The notes below the pieces were generated by a model that worked only from the letters and a program-made list of their open reading frames with translations, had not been told where the DNA came from and did not search any database. Source: Halomonas sp. TD01 (GTDB lineage: Bacteria > Pseudomonadota > Gammaproteobacteria > Pseudomonadales > Halomonadaceae). From it: a stretch of 64,000 bases of DNA. Of the stretch, positions 8,424 to 18,106 are shown piece after piece; within the stretch, counting starts at the first letter, position 1, and each line of letters opens with the position of its first letter. The stretch spans positions 1,054,001-1,118,000 of the forward strand of contig NZ_OV350343.1 of NCBI RefSeq assembly GCF_923868895.1. The letters are read 5' to 3'. Both the position numbers and the translations under genes were made by a program.

Positions 8424-8837
8424 TCACTGGTAGTTCACAATCACTTGCAGTTCCTGCACCCGCACCGGGCGCTGGCCCGGCGTCAACGCAAAACGAAAGT
8501 GCAGCGGCCCATTCACCTGCTTACCGGCTAACGCAGAGGTTGAGCCCCGCATCGCGTTCAAAGGAACACACTGTTCAGGGTGGCATAGCCACGCATTAAC
8601 CGGCGCGTTGACCGGCATTTGATAACGCCAATGAATACGCCCTATCGCAGCATCCTCTACTTGAGCTCCTGCCGGTGGTTGAATGGGCTGGCTGCTGACA
8701 GCTCGGTCACTCATCGCTACCAGCACGCTGGGCACCTCGGTACTCCAGCTGCCAGTAGCGGCATAAGCACTCATTGTAATGGCGCTTAGTGCCACCATCA
8801 GCACGGTTTTGAAGCTACCGACTTTGAGATAGCCCAT
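8424..8837 (-). CDS. flhE: Flagellar protein FlhE
   Basis: Periplasmic FlhE (137 aa; E. coli FlhE is about 130). In enteric bacteria FlhE follows flhA and limits proton leak through the export gate. After a signal peptide (MGYLKVG, hydrophobic core, AYA cleavage) the protein has the family marks: a WRYQ segment, the two-cysteine LCHPEQCVPL stretch and the C-terminal VIVNYQ. The frame is open to 8918, but the internal ATG at 8837 gives the normal length and a proper signal peptide; it has no strong ribosome site. It lies between the FlhG-like gene and fliA rather than directly after flhA. Confidence 0.82.
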   Translation of the reverse strand: MGYLKVGSFKTVLMVALSAITMSAYAATGSWSTEVPSVLVAMSDRAVSSQPIQPPAGAQVEDAAIGRIHWRYQMPVNAPVNAWLCHPEQCVPLNAMRGSTSALAGKQVNGPLHFRFALTPGQRPVRVQELQVIVNYQ

Positions 8838-8971
8838 TATGTTAAAACTTTTTGCGTAGCAGTCATGCTGCAATAACGCGTTTTGAAACCAGCGAGCATA
8901 GGCATTGTTATTCCTCATAGAGGCACTTGTTAGCCTCTGTTAAAGCGCGGCCACATTGCGTCAGGCTAGCG

Positions 8972-9550
8972 TCATCGCGCCAGCAGTAAAAGCTCTATAT
9001 CCAAATAATAGCTGGCGGCTTCCCGCAGGTTGTCGAGCAGACCTCTACGCGGCAAGTTTGGCTCGTGCAGCGCCAGCAGCTGCCTAGGACCACCGTTTTC
9101 CTGCACTTGCCGAAGCGAGCGATACATCTGTGCGAAAGCATCGGCATCGCTATTAATCCATAACGCCCAACGCGGAAAGCGCTCTTTCAGTTGGCCAAGA
9201 TTAGCGGCATCCGCCTTAACGATGTGAATATCCCAATCATCCGGGTCGCCAGCCCACCGTCGGCCCAGTACTGACCATTGGGCTAGGCGCCCTTTTACTT
9301 TAGCCACCTGCTGATCGCCACTGCTAGGCAGACCAATCACGATAAGCGGTTTTTGCGGCACAGGGGGCGGCGCCGCGGTTTGCTTTGAGGCAGCGACCGG
9401 TGGCACTGTTAAAAGATCAGTCGTAGGCGTCAGAGGCTCAGCCGCAAATACGTCTGCCGTGGGGTCGCTCTCTACAGACTGTGTTTGGCGCTGTTGGCGC
9501 TGTAAATCTGCCCACTTGCGTAGGCCCGCTGCCTGATCCTGGGCACTCAT
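8972..9550 (-). CDS. FlhG-like remnant: FlhF-activator helix without MinD P-loop
   Basis: This gene sits in the slot where flhG/fleN normally follows flhF. The 192-aa product opens with MSAQDQAAGLRKW, matching the DQAxxLR helix through which FlhG activates the FlhF GTPase. After a proline- and threonine-rich linker (about 25-65) comes a roughly 125-residue domain starting PLIVIGLPSSG. The MinD-type P-loop (KGGVGKT) and deviant Walker A lysines are missing, so ATP-driven membrane cycling is not expected. Its ATG overlaps the flhF stop (ATGA), implying coupled translation. The link to FlhG rests on position plus a short motif; the C-terminal domain could be a decayed MinD fold or something unrelated. 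Confidence 0.6.
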   Translation of the reverse strand: MSAQDQAAGLRKWADLQRQQRQTQSVESDPTADVFAAEPLTPTTDLLTVPPVAASKQTAAPPPVPQKPLIVIGLPSSGDQQVAKVKGRLAQWSVLGRRWAGDPDDWDIHIVKADAANLGQLKERFPRWALWINSDADAFAQMYRSLRQVQENGGPRQLLALHEPNLPRRGLLDNLREAASYYLDIELLLLAR

Positions 9551-11766
9551 ACCAGCCCCTCTCGGCTAACGCTGCTGAGCTGGCGAATAGCGTCACGAGC
9601 CATAAACGCGTGGACAAGCGCATCTAACATCGCCGTATCGCGCCGCTTGCGAGTAGTACCCAACAGCCTTAACAAATCGGAACGCAGTGCTATCGCAGCG
9701 TCATCATTAACAACATCTAAGTGCCCCGCCGCCGCCGCGATACCGCTGGCCATCAATAAGCGAACCTCAGTGCTTACCTCGCCATCATCCGAATCTTTCA
9801 ACTGCTGCCAAGCGCGTTTGGTCAGGCTGGATACCCCTTCGCTTTGAAGCTGGATAACCAGAAGCGAACGCACGTCGGCACCTAACCGGGCAGGCGTTAA
9901 CCAGTAACGACGCGCGATGCGTTTGCCACTTTCAGGGTCACGAACCTCCCCAACCCATGCCAACAGAGGGGTGCCGGCGGCATCTTCCACCGCCATATGG
10001 GTGTTCCATAGCTGCATCGTTTGGCCACGAAAACGCAGGTCGGTGTGATGTGTGAGCGGGCTATCTGTAAACAGCTGGCGCTGGGCATAACGCTCGCCCT
10101 GACAGTATACCCGCTGACTGGCCGCCACTAGCGTGATCCAGGTCAGGTGTTGGGCTTCTAACCACGCTAACGTGGTGGGGTCAGGAAACACGGGCAGCAG
10201 ATGTACGGCGGCCCCCATCGTTTCGCCCTGGCGCAACAAACGTGATTGCCAGCCAGCAGGCTGACGATGCTGCAGGCTGGTTAGCGCAAGCCACCCGCCG
10301 TCTGCGTCTAGTCCGAGATCGGGCATCGACCAGTCACAGCCCCGCTCATTACGGCGGGGAGACCATGCCATGCCCAGCCCCTTATCCGCACAAGGCTCGC
10401 TAGCCAATAGCGCATCCAGGCGTTTATCTTGCAACACACCCGGCAAAGAGGCGATATCCCATACCGACTCTAACGCTGAAAACCCGACAATCCTTTCACG
10501 TAGCCGCGTCAGCACAGAGCTGAGGCGACGCCCTTGGCCCAGCACATCCCGGGACCAGCGCGGTAAACTCACCGAATGGGCCCCAGGCGGGTGTGCAGCT
10601 GATGGGAAACCTCGCTCTTCACGCCCTTTCCCCAATGAGGTACTAAGGGCTTGATCAATCAACGCAGCGGGATCCGCAACCGCCATATCTTCTGGAACAC
10701 GCTGCCCGTAAGAACCAAATAACACACGCAAGCCATGGCGTATGACAATATCAAGCACGGGGGCTAACCGGCCGGCTTCGTCCTGCTTGGTAATAATGCA
10801 ATCATCTAACTCAGCGCCGGCCGCCCGTGCCGCTTGGCGATAGCGCAACACGACCTCTTCCAACGTTTCAGGCTGACTGGCCGCATTCAGCAGCAGCACT
10901 AAGCGCACGGACGCCTGCCCGCCCTGTAAATGGGCGATTTGTTCAATCACACGTTGGTCACGCTGGCTCATACCGACGGTGTCGATAATGACCCACTGTT
11001 TACCCTGCAACCGTCCGACTAACTCATCAATCGGCTGCTCAGCATCTAAAGCATACATGGGGGTATCAAGCAGCCGTGCATAAATTCGTAACTGCTCGTG
11101 GGCACCGATACGAAAGCTATCGGTGGTGACAAGGGCCACGGGGCGTGTACCGTGACGCATTACGAAACGCGCTGCTAGTTTCGCGGTTGTGGTGGTTTTA
11201 CCGACGCCCGTTGGCCCCACCAGTGCCACAATTCCCGCTTGATCAAAAAAGCCCGTTTCTTCTTTCAGTACGGGTAACCGAGCCATTAGCTGCCCACGAA
11301 GCCACTCCATGGTAAGCGTGCTATCGGCATCTGGCTGAGCCAATGACGTCGGCAGTTCTGCCAACACTTCGTCGCTTAGCTCCTCGCTGAAACCAACGCT
11401 AAGCAGTTGCTGGCGCAAACGGGAATAGGGATCATCAGTGGCTGCTGAGGTGGGCACATCGGCAACTGACTGCCGCTGGGAAAGCAACTCCCGCATCTCT
11501 TGCATTTCACGCAGCAAGCGCTCACTCATGGCCTGAAGCGGATCTGAATCGCGCGATGAAAAAGCAATCTGGGAAGTAGGGTTAGGTGGCGGAGGCGATG
11601 AGGGGGAAGGCTCAAAATGATCGACCGCTTCATCCGCCATCGCTAGTATTTCAACACCACCCTCGGTACGGCGATTGGCGACAATTAAAGCGTCATCGCC
11701 TAATGCTTCGCGCACCTGGCGCATTACATCGCGGCTGTTGGCTCCAACAAATCGTCTCACGCTCAT
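9547..11766 (-). CDS. flhF: Flagellar SRP-type GTPase FlhF with long C-terminal extension
   Basis: FlhF GTPase (739 aa), which places or counts flagella in many bacteria. Order: N-terminal B region (1-110, low complexity around 50-70), N domain (about 115-175), and G domain with P-loop GPTGVGKT (184-191), IDTVGM, TKQDEAG and GQRVPEDM up to about 375. The family normally ends there at roughly 370-490 residues. Here another 360 residues of unrecognised sequence follow, without membrane segments. It lies 52 nt after flhA and overlaps the FlhG-like gene. The third G motif has TKQD in place of the usual TKLD, still keeping the aspartate. Confidence 0.9.
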   Translation of the reverse strand: MSVRRFVGANSRDVMRQVREALGDDALIVANRRTEGGVEILAMADEAVDHFEPSPSSPPPPNPTSQIAFSSRDSDPLQAMSERLLREMQEMRELLSQRQSVADVPTSAATDDPYSRLRQQLLSVGFSEELSDEVLAELPTSLAQPDADSTLTMEWLRGQLMARLPVLKEETGFFDQAGIVALVGPTGVGKTTTTAKLAARFVMRHGTRPVALVTTDSFRIGAHEQLRIYARLLDTPMYALDAEQPIDELVGRLQGKQWVIIDTVGMSQRDQRVIEQIAHLQGGQASVRLVLLLNAASQPETLEEVVLRYRQAARAAGAELDDCIITKQDEAGRLAPVLDIVIRHGLRVLFGSYGQRVPEDMAVADPAALIDQALSTSLGKGREERGFPSAAHPPGAHSVSLPRWSRDVLGQGRRLSSVLTRLRERIVGFSALESVWDIASLPGVLQDKRLDALLASEPCADKGLGMAWSPRRNERGCDWSMPDLGLDADGGWLALTSLQHRQPAGWQSRLLRQGETMGAAVHLLPVFPDPTTLAWLEAQHLTWITLVAASQRVYCQGERYAQRQLFTDSPLTHHTDLRFRGQTMQLWNTHMAVEDAAGTPLLAWVGEVRDPESGKRIARRYWLTPARLGADVRSLLVIQLQSEGVSSLTKRAWQQLKDSDDGEVSTEVRLLMASGIAAAAGHLDVVNDDAAIALRSDLLRLLGTTRKRRDTAMLDALVHAFMARDAIRQLSSVSREGLV

Positions 11767-11818
11767 GCTTTACCTGTGCCTCTGTTTGATGGCTTGGAAC
11801 GAGTGTTCTGCGTCAATC

Positions 11819-13903
11819 TCACGCTCGTCCTCCTACTACCGTGGTGACTCGCAACGTACGGTCATCCGGTATTTCTGCCTGAGACATCACCACCAAATGA
11901 CGCACACGCCTGCGTAAGAAGCGCGATAGCACAGCACGCAGCGAGTGCTGAACGACCAGCACCGGTGCTTCGCCGCTACCTTCATGGCGCTCCAGGGCCT
12001 CTTGCGCCTGCGTCATGAGCGTATCCGCAAGCCCTGGCTCCATCGCGCCGTTACCATTCATGGCTTGCATAAGCACTTGCTCTAACTGGGCATCGAGCCC
12101 CATCACGTTGAGCGTTTCCTGGCCGGCAAACCACTGCTGGGTAATCGCTCGACCCAAGGCAATGCGCACCAGTGCGGTCAGCTCATTGGCATCTTTTTGC
12201 TGCCCAGCATGTTCTGCCAGGGTATCCAACACCGTGCGCATATCGCGTATCGAGACATCTTCATCCAACAGGTTTTGCAGAATACGCTGTAGTACGGTGA
12301 GCGAAATTGCTTTCGGCACAACCTCTTCGACTAGCGACTTTTGATCCTCACCCAGCTTGTCGAGCAGCTTTTGTACTTCTTGCCGCCCCAGCATTTCCGG
12401 CGAGTGGCGATGCAGCAGGTGGTTTAAGTGAGTAGCAATGACCGTACTGGCATCCACCACGGTATAACCGTACACCTGGGCATGTTCACGCTGATTGGCA
12501 TCAATCCAGATGGCGGGCAAACCGAAGGCAGGGTCTTGGGTGGGCGTTCCCTGCAATTCTCCTGATACCTGACCTGGGTCGATTGCCAGCCATTTGCCCG
12601 GCTGGGCATCAGCACGGCCAATTTCTGCTCCCTTCATGGAGAGTACGTAGGTATTTGGAGGCAGTTCCAGGTTATCGCGTATGTGCACTACGGGCGGTAA
12701 AAACCCAACCTCTTGAGCAAACTTCTTGCGCACACTTTTAATACGAGCCAGCAGTTCCCCTTTCTGGCGGGAGTCCACTAGGGGAATAAGACGATGCCCC
12801 ACCTCAAGTCCCAGCGTATCAACCAGCTGCACATCTTCCCAACTGGCTTCCGGTGACTCTTGTTGGGGCAGTGGCGCTGCAGATATCTCCTCTTTTACCA
12901 ACGCCTGCTCTTTTTGGCGAATCAAATACCACGCTAAGCCCGCCAGCAGTGCTGTAAAAATCAGAAATACCAAGTTTGGCATCCCAGGCACCATGCCCAG
13001 CAGCCCCATCACCATCGCAGAGAGGATCATGACCTGAGGATTAATAAATAGCTGGCTGATCATTTGCTGACCAACATCTTGGTCAGTGTTGACGCGCGAC
13101 ACGGTGACACCGGCCGCGGTTGAGATCACCAGCGCGGGGATCTGGGCCACCAAGCCATCGCCGATGGTTAGCAACGTATACGTACGGGCAGCATCCGAAA
13201 AGCCCATATCGTGCTGCATCATACCGATCAACAGTCCACCGATAATATTGACCACCATGATGACCAAACCAGCCATGGCGTCACCACGTACAAACTTGCT
13301 CGCACCATCCATAGAGCCATAAAAATCCGCTTCCTGGGCGACTTCAGTACGCCGTTTTTTAGCGTCTTCTTCACCAATCAGGCCTGCGTTTAAGTCAGCA
13401 TCAATCGCCATCTGCTTGCCAGGCATCGCATCCAGCATAAAGCGGGCGCCTACTTCGGCAATACGCCCAGCCCCTTTGGTAATAACCATGAAATTAATGA
13501 TCACAAGGATCAAAAAGACCACCAGACCAACGGCAAAGTTACCGCCAACCAGGAAGGTACCGAACGCTTCGATAACTTTACCGGCCGCATCCCCGCCTTG
13601 ATGGCCTTCCATTAGCACCACACGGGTCGAGGCCACATTGAGCGATAGCCGCAATAGCGTGGTAAATAACAGCACCGCGGGAAAAGCGGCAAAGTCGAGA
13701 GGCTTTTCCGCAAACATGCTGACCAGCAGCACCATGATGGCCAGCGCGATATTGAAAGTGAAAAGCAAGTCGAGCGCGAAGGGCGGCAAGGGCAGAATCA
13801 TCATGCCCAAGATCATCAGGATCAGCAGCGGCCCTGCGAGCAGTTTCATGCGCACATCGCCCATCCAATCGCGCTGATTGATCAGTTGGCTTAAGCCTTT
13901 CAT
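11819..13903 (-). CDS. flhA: Flagellar export gate protein FlhA
   Basis: Largest membrane protein of the flagellar type III export gate (694 aa, normal length). The N-terminal half (to about 330) has some eight membrane helices and the conserved cytoplasmic FHIPEP-family loop (GAGRIAEVGARF, DAMPGKQMAIDADL, ADFYGSMDGASKFVRGDA). The C-terminal half is the soluble ring that docks chaperone-substrate complexes. Start ATG overlaps the flhB stop by 4 nt (ATGA), so expression is coupled to flhB. Confidence 0.96.
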   Translation of the reverse strand: MKGLSQLINQRDWMGDVRMKLLAGPLLILMILGMMILPLPPFALDLLFTFNIALAIMVLLVSMFAEKPLDFAAFPAVLLFTTLLRLSLNVASTRVVLMEGHQGGDAAGKVIEAFGTFLVGGNFAVGLVVFLILVIINFMVITKGAGRIAEVGARFMLDAMPGKQMAIDADLNAGLIGEEDAKKRRTEVAQEADFYGSMDGASKFVRGDAMAGLVIMVVNIIGGLLIGMMQHDMGFSDAARTYTLLTIGDGLVAQIPALVISTAAGVTVSRVNTDQDVGQQMISQLFINPQVMILSAMVMGLLGMVPGMPNLVFLIFTALLAGLAWYLIRQKEQALVKEEISAAPLPQQESPEASWEDVQLVDTLGLEVGHRLIPLVDSRQKGELLARIKSVRKKFAQEVGFLPPVVHIRDNLELPPNTYVLSMKGAEIGRADAQPGKWLAIDPGQVSGELQGTPTQDPAFGLPAIWIDANQREHAQVYGYTVVDASTVIATHLNHLLHRHSPEMLGRQEVQKLLDKLGEDQKSLVEEVVPKAISLTVLQRILQNLLDEDVSIRDMRTVLDTLAEHAGQQKDANELTALVRIALGRAITQQWFAGQETLNVMGLDAQLEQVLMQAMNGNGAMEPGLADTLMTQAQEALERHEGSGEAPVLVVQHSLRAVLSRFLRRRVRHLVVMSQAEIPDDRTLRVTTVVGGRA

Positions 13904-15066
13904 GATTGCGCCTCACTGCCACCGGCATCTCGATTGGAACGTTCCATTTCGGGAGGAACCGATAAATTGTCTGGGGTTGGGGGCACCTCGCCTCCTTGTT
14001 GTGCAACCTGCTTCAGGCGATAAGCCCAGGCCATCACTTCAGCAACCGCGGTATACAGTTCCGCAGGCACTTCAGCATCTAAATCCACGTGATGATACAG
14101 GGCGCGCGCCAAGGGCGCTGCTTCCAATCGCGGCACGCCAGCTTCCAAACCTATTTCACGGATACGCGCGGCCACTGCATCGGCCCCTTTGGCCACTAGC
14201 CGCGGGGCACCCATGCTACCTTCCTGATACACCAGGGCCACTGCATAGTGGGTTGGGTTGGTGATAATAACGTCGGCATCAGGCACTTTACTCATCATTC
14301 GCCCTCTGGCCATTGCTTGCTGCTGCTGACGAATACGGCCTTTAACTTGGGGGTCGCCTTCCGACTCTTTATGCTCTCGCTTAACCTCTTCCTTACTCAT
14401 ACGCAGCTTTTTCGCATTGCTCCAAAGCTGAAAAGGCACGTCAATCAGAATCACCACAACTAACGATAAAACAATCAGGCCAGCGGCGAACGCTGACATA
14501 TTCAATGCGCTTGCCAATGCTTGTTGAATGGGCTGATTCATTAGCCCCATGAACTTACCAAGGTTGGCATACAGAAACGCCGACGCAATGCCGCCGACCA
14601 GGATTGATTTGGCAATCGCTTTGGTTAATTCAATCAATGCCTGGGACGAAAAAATACGCTTTAGCCCTTTTACTGGGTTTAGCTTTGACAGTTTGGGCTG
14701 CATTGATTTTGCCGAGACTAACCATCCTCCTAATAACGCGGGAGCAACCAGTGCAATCACCGTCAATAGTAGGAACAGCGGTAGCATGGCAAACAGCGTG
14801 CGCTGTCCCAGATCCAGCGCATTGACGAGCATCGGGGTGCTTTCCATGGCGTGACGGCGCTCGAATAAAAAGGCCTGCTCCATCACCATGCCTAACTGGT
14901 CATAGAGCATTTGTCCCATGCTCCATAGCCCAATCACACCGCCTAATAGCAGCAAAAAAGTCGCCAGTTCTCGAGACCGGGGAACTTGGCCTTCTTCCCG
15001 CGCTTTGTCTAGGCGTCGGGGCGTGGCCTCTTCGGTCTTTTCCTGATCGCTGTCGTCATCTGCCAT
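13900..15066 (-). CDS. flhB: Flagellar export gate and substrate-switch protein FlhB
   Basis: FlhB (388 aa) switches export from rod/hook to filament substrates. Four membrane helices occupy about 35-210. The cytoplasmic part has the self-cleavage site NPTH at 270-273, followed by YAVALVY and the APRLVAKGAD segment. The N-terminus is charged (DQEKTEEATPRRL), as usual. The C-terminal tail beyond about residue 355 is proline rich and variable. It starts a flhB-flhA-flhF block downstream of cheZ after a 117-nt gap that contains a hairpin. Confidence 0.96.
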   Translation of the reverse strand: MADDDSDQEKTEEATPRRLDKAREEGQVPRSRELATFLLLLGGVIGLWSMGQMLYDQLGMVMEQAFLFERRHAMESTPMLVNALDLGQRTLFAMLPLFLLLTVIALVAPALLGGWLVSAKSMQPKLSKLNPVKGLKRIFSSQALIELTKAIAKSILVGGIASAFLYANLGKFMGLMNQPIQQALASALNMSAFAAGLIVLSLVVVILIDVPFQLWSNAKKLRMSKEEVKREHKESEGDPQVKGRIRQQQQAMARGRMMSKVPDADVIITNPTHYAVALVYQEGSMGAPRLVAKGADAVAARIREIGLEAGVPRLEAAPLARALYHHVDLDAEVPAELYTAVAEVMAWAYRLKQVAQQGGEVPPTPDNLSVPPEMERSNRDAGGSEAQS

Positions 15067-15104
15067 GCGGCTATCCGGCGGTATCTTGCGTGGCTTATCA
15101 TAAA

Positions 15105-15130
15105 TTCAGCCGCCCCTAGGGACGGCTGAA
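15105..15130 (-). terminator. Hairpin between cheZ and flhB
   Basis: Inverted repeat TTCAGCCGCCCC ta GGGACGGCTGAA (12-bp arms with one C/A mismatch). On the minus strand it is followed by only a few T (TTTAT), so it is a weak terminator or attenuator separating the chemotaxis genes from flhBA. Confidence 0.5.
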
Positions 15131-15183
15131 CAAATGCTTATAGTGCCAGATACTGCTTTTCACAATGTCTTAATAACAACGCA

Positions 15184-15879
15184 TTAAAAGCCCAATTCGT
15201 CCAATAAGTCATCTACCTGATCCTGACCAGTAACAATATCAGGCGCATTGTCCTTAACCTGAGGGCCGTTCAACAGCTCTTCATTGCGACGTGCGTTGTC
15301 ATTTTTCCACTGGTCTTCAGCCTTGCGCTGCATCGACTCTCGTACATGAGCCCCCGGCACATTATCGATCAGCACCTGCACCAACTGATGTTCAATTTCT
15401 CGGATGACATCCATCATCTTTTTGATGACTTGGCCGGTAAGATCTTGAAAATCCTGAGCCATCATAATATCGAGCAGCTCTTTGTTCGTCGCAGCAGCAA
15501 TGGTTGGCACATCACTTAGATAGGTGCGTGTCTCTTTCACCAAGGCTTTGGCATCATCCAACTCTTTGGGCGCTTCAAACCATTCCGCCCAGCGCTTATC
15601 GAGCGCTTCAGCACGGTCAGAGAGCTGGTCTTGCAACGGCTGAGCGCGATCAATGGCGTTTAACGCACGCTCAGCCGCCTGCTCAGTCATGGTAGCGACG
15701 TAATGCAACCGATCACGCGCGTCAGGAATTGCTTCCGCTGCTTTTTCGATCTCTTTATCCAGGCCCAGCTCTCGCATGTTGTCGCGCAACATGCGGGTAA
15801 GTTTGCCGATGCGAAAGATCAGGTCTTCAGCAGCTTCTTCGGATAGCTGGGTAGCGCTATCCTGCTCATGCTGACTCAT
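15184..15879 (-). CDS. cheZ: CheY-phosphate phosphatase CheZ
   Basis: Dephosphorylates CheY-P at the end of the chemotaxis pathway (231 aa). A long helical-hairpin protein whose catalytic stretch DFQDLTGQ is present; D146 and Q150 correspond to the D143/Q147 pair of E. coli. The last residues [10 protein letters not shown] form the CheY-binding amphipathic tail. GAGGAG lies 8 nt before the ATG. It follows cheY after 42 nt and is the last gene before the flhB hairpin. Confidence 0.95.
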   Translation of the reverse strand: MSQHEQDSATQLSEEAAEDLIFRIGKLTRMLRDNMRELGLDKEIEKAAEAIPDARDRLHYVATMTEQAAERALNAIDRAQPLQDQLSDRAEALDKRWAEWFEAPKELDDAKALVKETRTYLSDVPTIAAATNKELLDIMMAQDFQDLTGQVIKKMMDVIREIEHQLVQVLIDNVPGAHVRESMQRKAEDQWKNDNARRNEELLNGPQVKDNAPDIVTGQDQVDDLLDELGF

Positions 15880-15921
15880 CGTGTTGTCTCCTCGTTAACC
15901 GAGCACTCAGGCGCAGCCGCT

Positions 15922-16311
15922 TCATTTACCCATCTTATCGAAGATTTTGTTCAGCTTCTCTTCGAGCGTGGCCGCAGTAAACGGCTTGACGACGTAGCCG
16001 TTAGCGCCCGCTTGGGCAGCTGCGATGATGTTCTCTTTTTTGGCTTCCGCGGTCACCATCAATACGGGTAACCCTTTCAGTGCTTCATCCTGGCGGATCT
16101 CTTTAAGCATTTCTAAGCCGTCTAGGTTAGGCATATTCCAATCCGATACGACGAATTCAAAGTTACCCGCACGCAGCTTATTCAGGGCGTCCTGGCCATC
16201 TTCTGCTTCATCGACATTGGTAAAGCCTAGCTCTTTCAGCAAGCTGCGAACGATCCGACGCATAGTGGGAAAATCGTCAACTACCAGAAAACTCATGTTC
16301 TTATCGGCCAT
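15922..16311 (-). CDS. cheY: Chemotaxis response regulator CheY
   Basis: Single-domain receiver (129 aa) that carries the signal to FliM. All functional residues fall on E. coli numbering: acidic pocket D12/D13, phosphoacceptor D57, T87, Y106 and K109. GAGGA 6 nt before the ATG. It lies between a receptor gene and cheZ. Confidence 0.97.
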   Translation of the reverse strand: MADKNMSFLVVDDFPTMRRIVRSLLKELGFTNVDEAEDGQDALNKLRAGNFEFVVSDWNMPNLDGLEMLKEIRQDEALKGLPVLMVTAEAKKENIIAAAQAGANGYVVKPFTAATLEEKLNKIFDKMGK

Positions 16312-16359
16312 CGGTCATCCTCTCAATCAAATTATTTCTTAAAAGACAAGGTTCAAAAA

Positions 16360-18069
16360 CTAGAACGCTTCCCACTCGTCGTGGTGGCTTGGCTCTGGGG
16401 TTCGGCGAGTGCTGGTCGCAGTGACTGCCTGCGGCCTAGCAGAGGGCACACTTGATGCTTGTGATACTTGGCTACTCGGTGGCAATGCTTGGCGTTGCGC
16501 CCCCTCTTGGCTACTCAACAAAGCAAAAACAGCCACTGCCTCTTCTAATTTATTTGCTTGCTCTTCAAGCGACATGGCCGCCGCGGAGGCTTCCTGAACC
16601 AGTGCCGCATTCTGCTGGGTCACTTCATCCATTTGCCCTACCGCTTGGCTTACCTGCTCAATGCCATCGCTCTGCTCCTGAGACGCAGCAGAAATCTCAT
16701 CCATAATATCAGTTACCCGACGTACGGCCGTAACGACATCAGACATGGTGCTGCCCGCTTGCTCGACCAGAGTAGAGCCTTGCTTGATTTGTGCAACGGA
16801 GGCATCTATCAGCGTTTTGATCTCTTTAGCCGCATCAGCACTTCGGCTGGCTAGGTTGCGAACCTCACCTGCCACAACGGCAAAACCACGCCCTTGCTCG
16901 CCGGCGCGTGCCGCTTCTACCGAGGCATTGAGTGCCAAGATATTGGTTTGAAAGGCGATAGAGTCAATTACGCTGGTGATATCTGCCACTTTTTGGGAAC
17001 TGGTAGAAATACCGTGCATGGTTTGCACTACCTGCTCGACCACTTGGCCACCTTGCTCGGCAGTAGTGGAAGCATCTGCTGCCAGCGTGCTTGCCTGACG
17101 TGCATTATCGGCATTTTGTTTCACCGTGGCTGTCATTTGCTCCATGCTGGCTGCCGTTTCTTCAATCGATGCGGCCTGCTGCTCAGTGCGTGATGACAAA
17201 TCCGCATTGCCACTCGCTATCTCTCGGGTGCCGTGATGAATTTCACTGCTACCTTCACGAACCCGCGTCACAATCGCCGTAAGATTCTGCTGCATCATGC
17301 CCATCGCTGCAAAAAGCCGTCCTACTTCATTTTTACCTGATGCAGGAACAGGCTCCGTTAAATCAGCCTGGGAAATTTTGTCTAGCCGTCTTACCGCGTC
17401 ATTCAACGGCGCGATAACCGTACGGCGTAGTGTCATATAAATGAACACTGTCACCAACAGCGCAATTGCCACAGCAAGTGCATTAATCCACATAAACACA
17501 TCGCCTTGCGCCTCAGTCTCATTACGGATGTTCTCTACCCGTTGAAAACCATACTGCACGAAAGCCGTGACGCTATTGGATAAGCTGTCCAATGGCTCAA
17601 TCAACTCTCCCCGAAGCCGATTGAAGGCATTGATGTCCATGGTTTCGAACGTAGCATGCTGCTGCTTGACCAAGGCCAACACTTCACGGAAGTCTTCTGT
17701 CAATGCCTCGCCCAGGGCTTCGCCTTGCGCCGTGCGTGGCGTCGCAGCAAAGCTTTCAAAGCGCTGCTCGGCGCGCTCAATTCGATCCAGAGCGATATCG
17801 ACCTGCTCATTGGATTGACGGGTTTGGCCTACCATTAAAAAGTTGGATGCCGTTTCCATGGCCAGCATTGCCTGATTGAGCAACGAGTCAGCGCGATTAA
17901 TCTCGTTGAGCTGACCATTACTGATAAGGCTATAGGTCGACAGGTTGGCCTGTGCATTACGATCTGCCATGAAACTAATGCCAGCTAACACTAATATCAG
18001 CATGACAAAGCTAGCCAGCGCGACAATAACCGCAGAGTGAATACTGATATGACGTAGTGAGCGTGTCAT
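16360..18069 (-). CDS. Methyl-accepting chemotaxis protein with periplasmic four-helix domain
   Basis: Receptor of 569 aa. TM1 about 12-34, periplasmic helical domain 38-190 (Tar-like four-helix bundle by pattern), TM2 193-214, HAMP, then the signalling hairpin with the conserved tip ([22 protein letters not shown] type, split here at the usual place). It ends DEWEAF, a tether like the NWETF pentapeptide that binds CheR. The ligand is unknown. It follows cheB by 37 nt and precedes cheY, so its level is tied to the core pathway. Confidence 0.93.
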   Translation of the reverse strand: MTRSLRHISIHSAVIVALASFVMLILVLAGISFMADRNAQANLSTYSLISNGQLNEINRADSLLNQAMLAMETASNFLMVGQTRQSNEQVDIALDRIERAEQRFESFAATPRTAQGEALGEALTEDFREVLALVKQQHATFETMDINAFNRLRGELIEPLDSLSNSVTAFVQYGFQRVENIRNETEAQGDVFMWINALAVAIALLVTVFIYMTLRRTVIAPLNDAVRRLDKISQADLTEPVPASGKNEVGRLFAAMGMMQQNLTAIVTRVREGSSEIHHGTREIASGNADLSSRTEQQAASIEETAASMEQMTATVKQNADNARQASTLAADASTTAEQGGQVVEQVVQTMHGISTSSQKVADITSVIDSIAFQTNILALNASVEAARAGEQGRGFAVVAGEVRNLASRSADAAKEIKTLIDASVAQIKQGSTLVEQAGSTMSDVVTAVRRVTDIMDEISAASQEQSDGIEQVSQAVGQMDEVTQQNAALVQEASAAAMSLEEQANKLEEAVAVFALLSSQEGAQRQALPPSSQVSQASSVPSARPQAVTATSTRRTPEPSHHDEWEAF

Positions 18070-18106
18070 GTTTTTCTGTTCCCCTCATTTATAGCGTAAT
18101 GGGGTG

